Below, piece by piece: positions 62,285 through 64,000 of a stretch of 64,000 bases of DNA (position 1 is its first letter; the number at the start of each line of letters is the position of its first letter). The notes under the pieces are model-generated. The model worked only from the letters and a program-made list of their open reading frames with translations, did no database searches and was not told the origin of the DNA. The position numbers and the translations under genes were made by a program. The stretch lies in NCBI GenBank assembly GCA_964019415.1, contig OZ025874.1, positions 3,974,696 to 4,038,695 of the forward strand. The letters run 5' to 3'. Origin of the DNA: Ianthella basta (lineage: Eukaryota; Porifera; Demospongiae; Verongiida; Ianthellidae).

Positions 62285-62408
62285 GGGTCAATAGATGGAC
62301 AAAGTAAGACGTTTCAGCCACATAGGTCTTTATTAATTACAGACAGACAGCTTTGTAACTGGCGACCTTTGCAGTCAAAGCATGTTACTTTGTCCATCTT
62401 TTGACCAC
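62285..62408. mobile_element. Short inverted-repeat element (spacer D)
   Basis: Full copy of the element at 41276-41399, with both arms present. Confidence 0.6.
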
Positions 62409-62581
62409 TATGTGTTCGCTAAAGAGTCATGAACCCTATATCTGCTCTGTAGCAATGAGCCTCTACGACATTGAATTTAGTCATAGCCTGTTCTTTTCAT
62501 AATCACAAGGTATTTCTTATTAATTGAGTTGGTCTGTGTACCATGGTGATGTAAATATAGACAATGTTGTGAACTACACAT

Positions 62582-62800
62582 GGTATTTCCTGTCATATTT
62601 ATTCCACTGCACTTCTTCATGGTCACTGAAGCAACATGGCTTGACATGCTCAATAGGCTAGGCAATCTAACAGTCATCCCTATCAAGGCAGCACAGATTG
62701 TCCAAGAGAAGAGCTTTTGAGTTTCGCTACATCTTTGTTGATATCTTCTGCCTTGTACGTAATACCTTCAGTGAGCTCCTCGAATTGCTGATCTTGTGTT
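62582..62800 (-). pseudogene. Relic of subtilase exon 1 (spacer D)
   Basis: Counterpart of 41571-41800 and 55384-55610. It retains CTTGACATGCTCAATAGGC, closer to the intact exon 1 than the other two relics at this point. Confidence 0.8.
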
Positions 62801-64000
62801 CCTGCAATCGGATATATGGGATTTTGGAAGGCCTTGCCTTCTTATTTGCTTGTTTGTTTATCTAGCTTCTCCCATCCTGTATGTATCACAGAGGGTCAAG
62901 TGTCTATGAATGTATTAACACAGAGTACATCAGCAGTGTTGTTGTCTTCTGTTATTCATGCCTCTACCTGTATCCAACCTAAGTGGAATCCAAGTGTGTC
63001 TAATTCCATTTACTATCATCACCCCACTTCCTTCCTGACAACGCACACATCAGCAGCTTTTGTTCAATTAAGGTTGCATCTGCAGGCGTAATCTTCTTTT
63101 GTCAGACGTTTCCTTCCCTCCCCAGTGTGCTTATCTGATGCTGCTGTAGTTATCACGTGTGAAGTCATAAGTGATTGTTAATTCCTTATGAGGATAAATA
63201 AGTTACCGGTATTGTATCAGGTTTGTTGTCATGACAACAAATTTATTAATGGAGTACTGATTTTACCAAATCTAGTCACCTCCTACTGTGATTTGATGCA
63301 TCTACGGATACAGTGATGCTTAAGGTATGGCATGGTTTCATGATTTAGCCCTTACTAGTAAGCTACTTCAAAGCACTTCTTTCCACGTGTGCATTTTAGC
63401 TGTATGTCTGATTGGGAAGAAGGTAGACATTGGATCACATCCTACTCGTTAATTAATTATTATCTATTTCTAATACATTGATGTCACAATGCATACAGGT
63501 GTAATTTATCTGAAGTCATGAAATGGCTGCATTGATTGCCATGTGGATGCCCTTTGTAGGTGTAGGTTGTAGGTCAGACGTAATCTTTCATTAACTGCTT
63601 CCTTCCCTTCCTCATGTGCCTATCTGATGCTGCTGCAGTTTTCATGTGTGAAGTCATAAGTGATTGTATTAATTCTTAATGGGGTAATTAGTTAATGGTA
63701 TTGTATCAGGTTTGAACTATTGTATCACCTCATGAACTATTGCAGCATTTTTGTTGTCCTGGCAACCCAGTTAATTGAATGCTATTGACAGATTTTACCA
63801 CATTTAGTTGTACAATTATGTATTCTTGATGTTTGACATTGCAGATATTCCATGTATACATAGTTGTAGCTGATTAGCTGCTTTAAAGTACTTTCTTTAC
63901 TCATGCTCTTTAGCTACACACACACACACACACCTTCCCTGACTGCTGGAAAGTGTAAATAGTCCCATCTACATAGTACTTCTAAGCTCTGCCTGTTAGT

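Larger units (their letters stand above)
60160..64000. other. Spacer D, no supported protein gene
   Basis: The subtilase flank joins directly to the shared block at about 60222, so the minisatellite and CpG-rich segment are missing. A second deletion relative to spacer B lies at about 60875. From 61200 on it follows spacers B and C. 63180-63900 is the closest relative of the end of spacer A, just before the HTT breakpoint. Confidence 0.7.

Overview
The window is animal (metazoan) nuclear DNA. Genes are split by introns with GT/AG ends whose phases fit, the spacers are rich in (TG)n/(CA)n and small inverted-repeat elements, and there are no operons or bacterial-style gene packing. The species cannot be named from sequence alone. 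An invertebrate, perhaps a sponge or another early-branching animal, is my guess only.

Two gene types account for all confidently coding sequence. (1) On the + strand is the C-terminal half of huntingtin (HTT). Its last eight exons occur twice, at 896-6045 (upstream part of the gene lies outside the window) and again at 24235-29428. The second copy also carries twelve more exons from 16319 on. That copy is cut off at its 5' side inside an exon at 16323/16324, where it is fused to intergenic spacer. The fusion leaves an in-frame ATG two bases before the joint. (2) On the - strand are four copies (A 12229-9551, B 35395-32669, C 45743-43021, D 59515-56829) of a three-exon gene for a secreted proteinase K-type subtilase. 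Each has a signal peptide and I9 propeptide, an S8 catalytic domain with D/H/S triad, a Thr/Pro-rich linker and a C-terminal domain of about five short repeats. A, C and D are intact; B has a 1-base frameshift in exon 3. Three spacers also hold decayed exon-1 fragments of the same gene (about 41571, 55384 and 62582).

Layout: HTT copy 1 end - HTT 3' flank with a large hairpin, a hammerhead-like motif and a Penelope-like retroelement fragment - (TG)n - subtilase A - spacer A - breakpoint - HTT copy 2 - the same flank and Penelope fragment - (TG)n - subtilase B - spacer B - (TG)n - subtilase C - spacer C with several insertions - (TG)n - subtilase D - spacer D. HTT and the adjacent subtilase are convergent. 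The simplest history is an old subtilase array next to HTT, followed by a recent tandem duplication of HTT 3' half + subtilase + spacer. A false duplication made during assembly must be excluded.

The most interesting points are the HTT/spacer junction with its in-frame ATG, an HTT exon bracketed by complementary (AC)n and (TG)n tracts that directly form its splice sites, the subtilase-repeat architecture, the hammerhead-like motif beside the Penelope fragment, and a 168-bp minisatellite with a strong hairpin and a TGACGTCA core, one unit of which is split by an 850-bp fold-back element.
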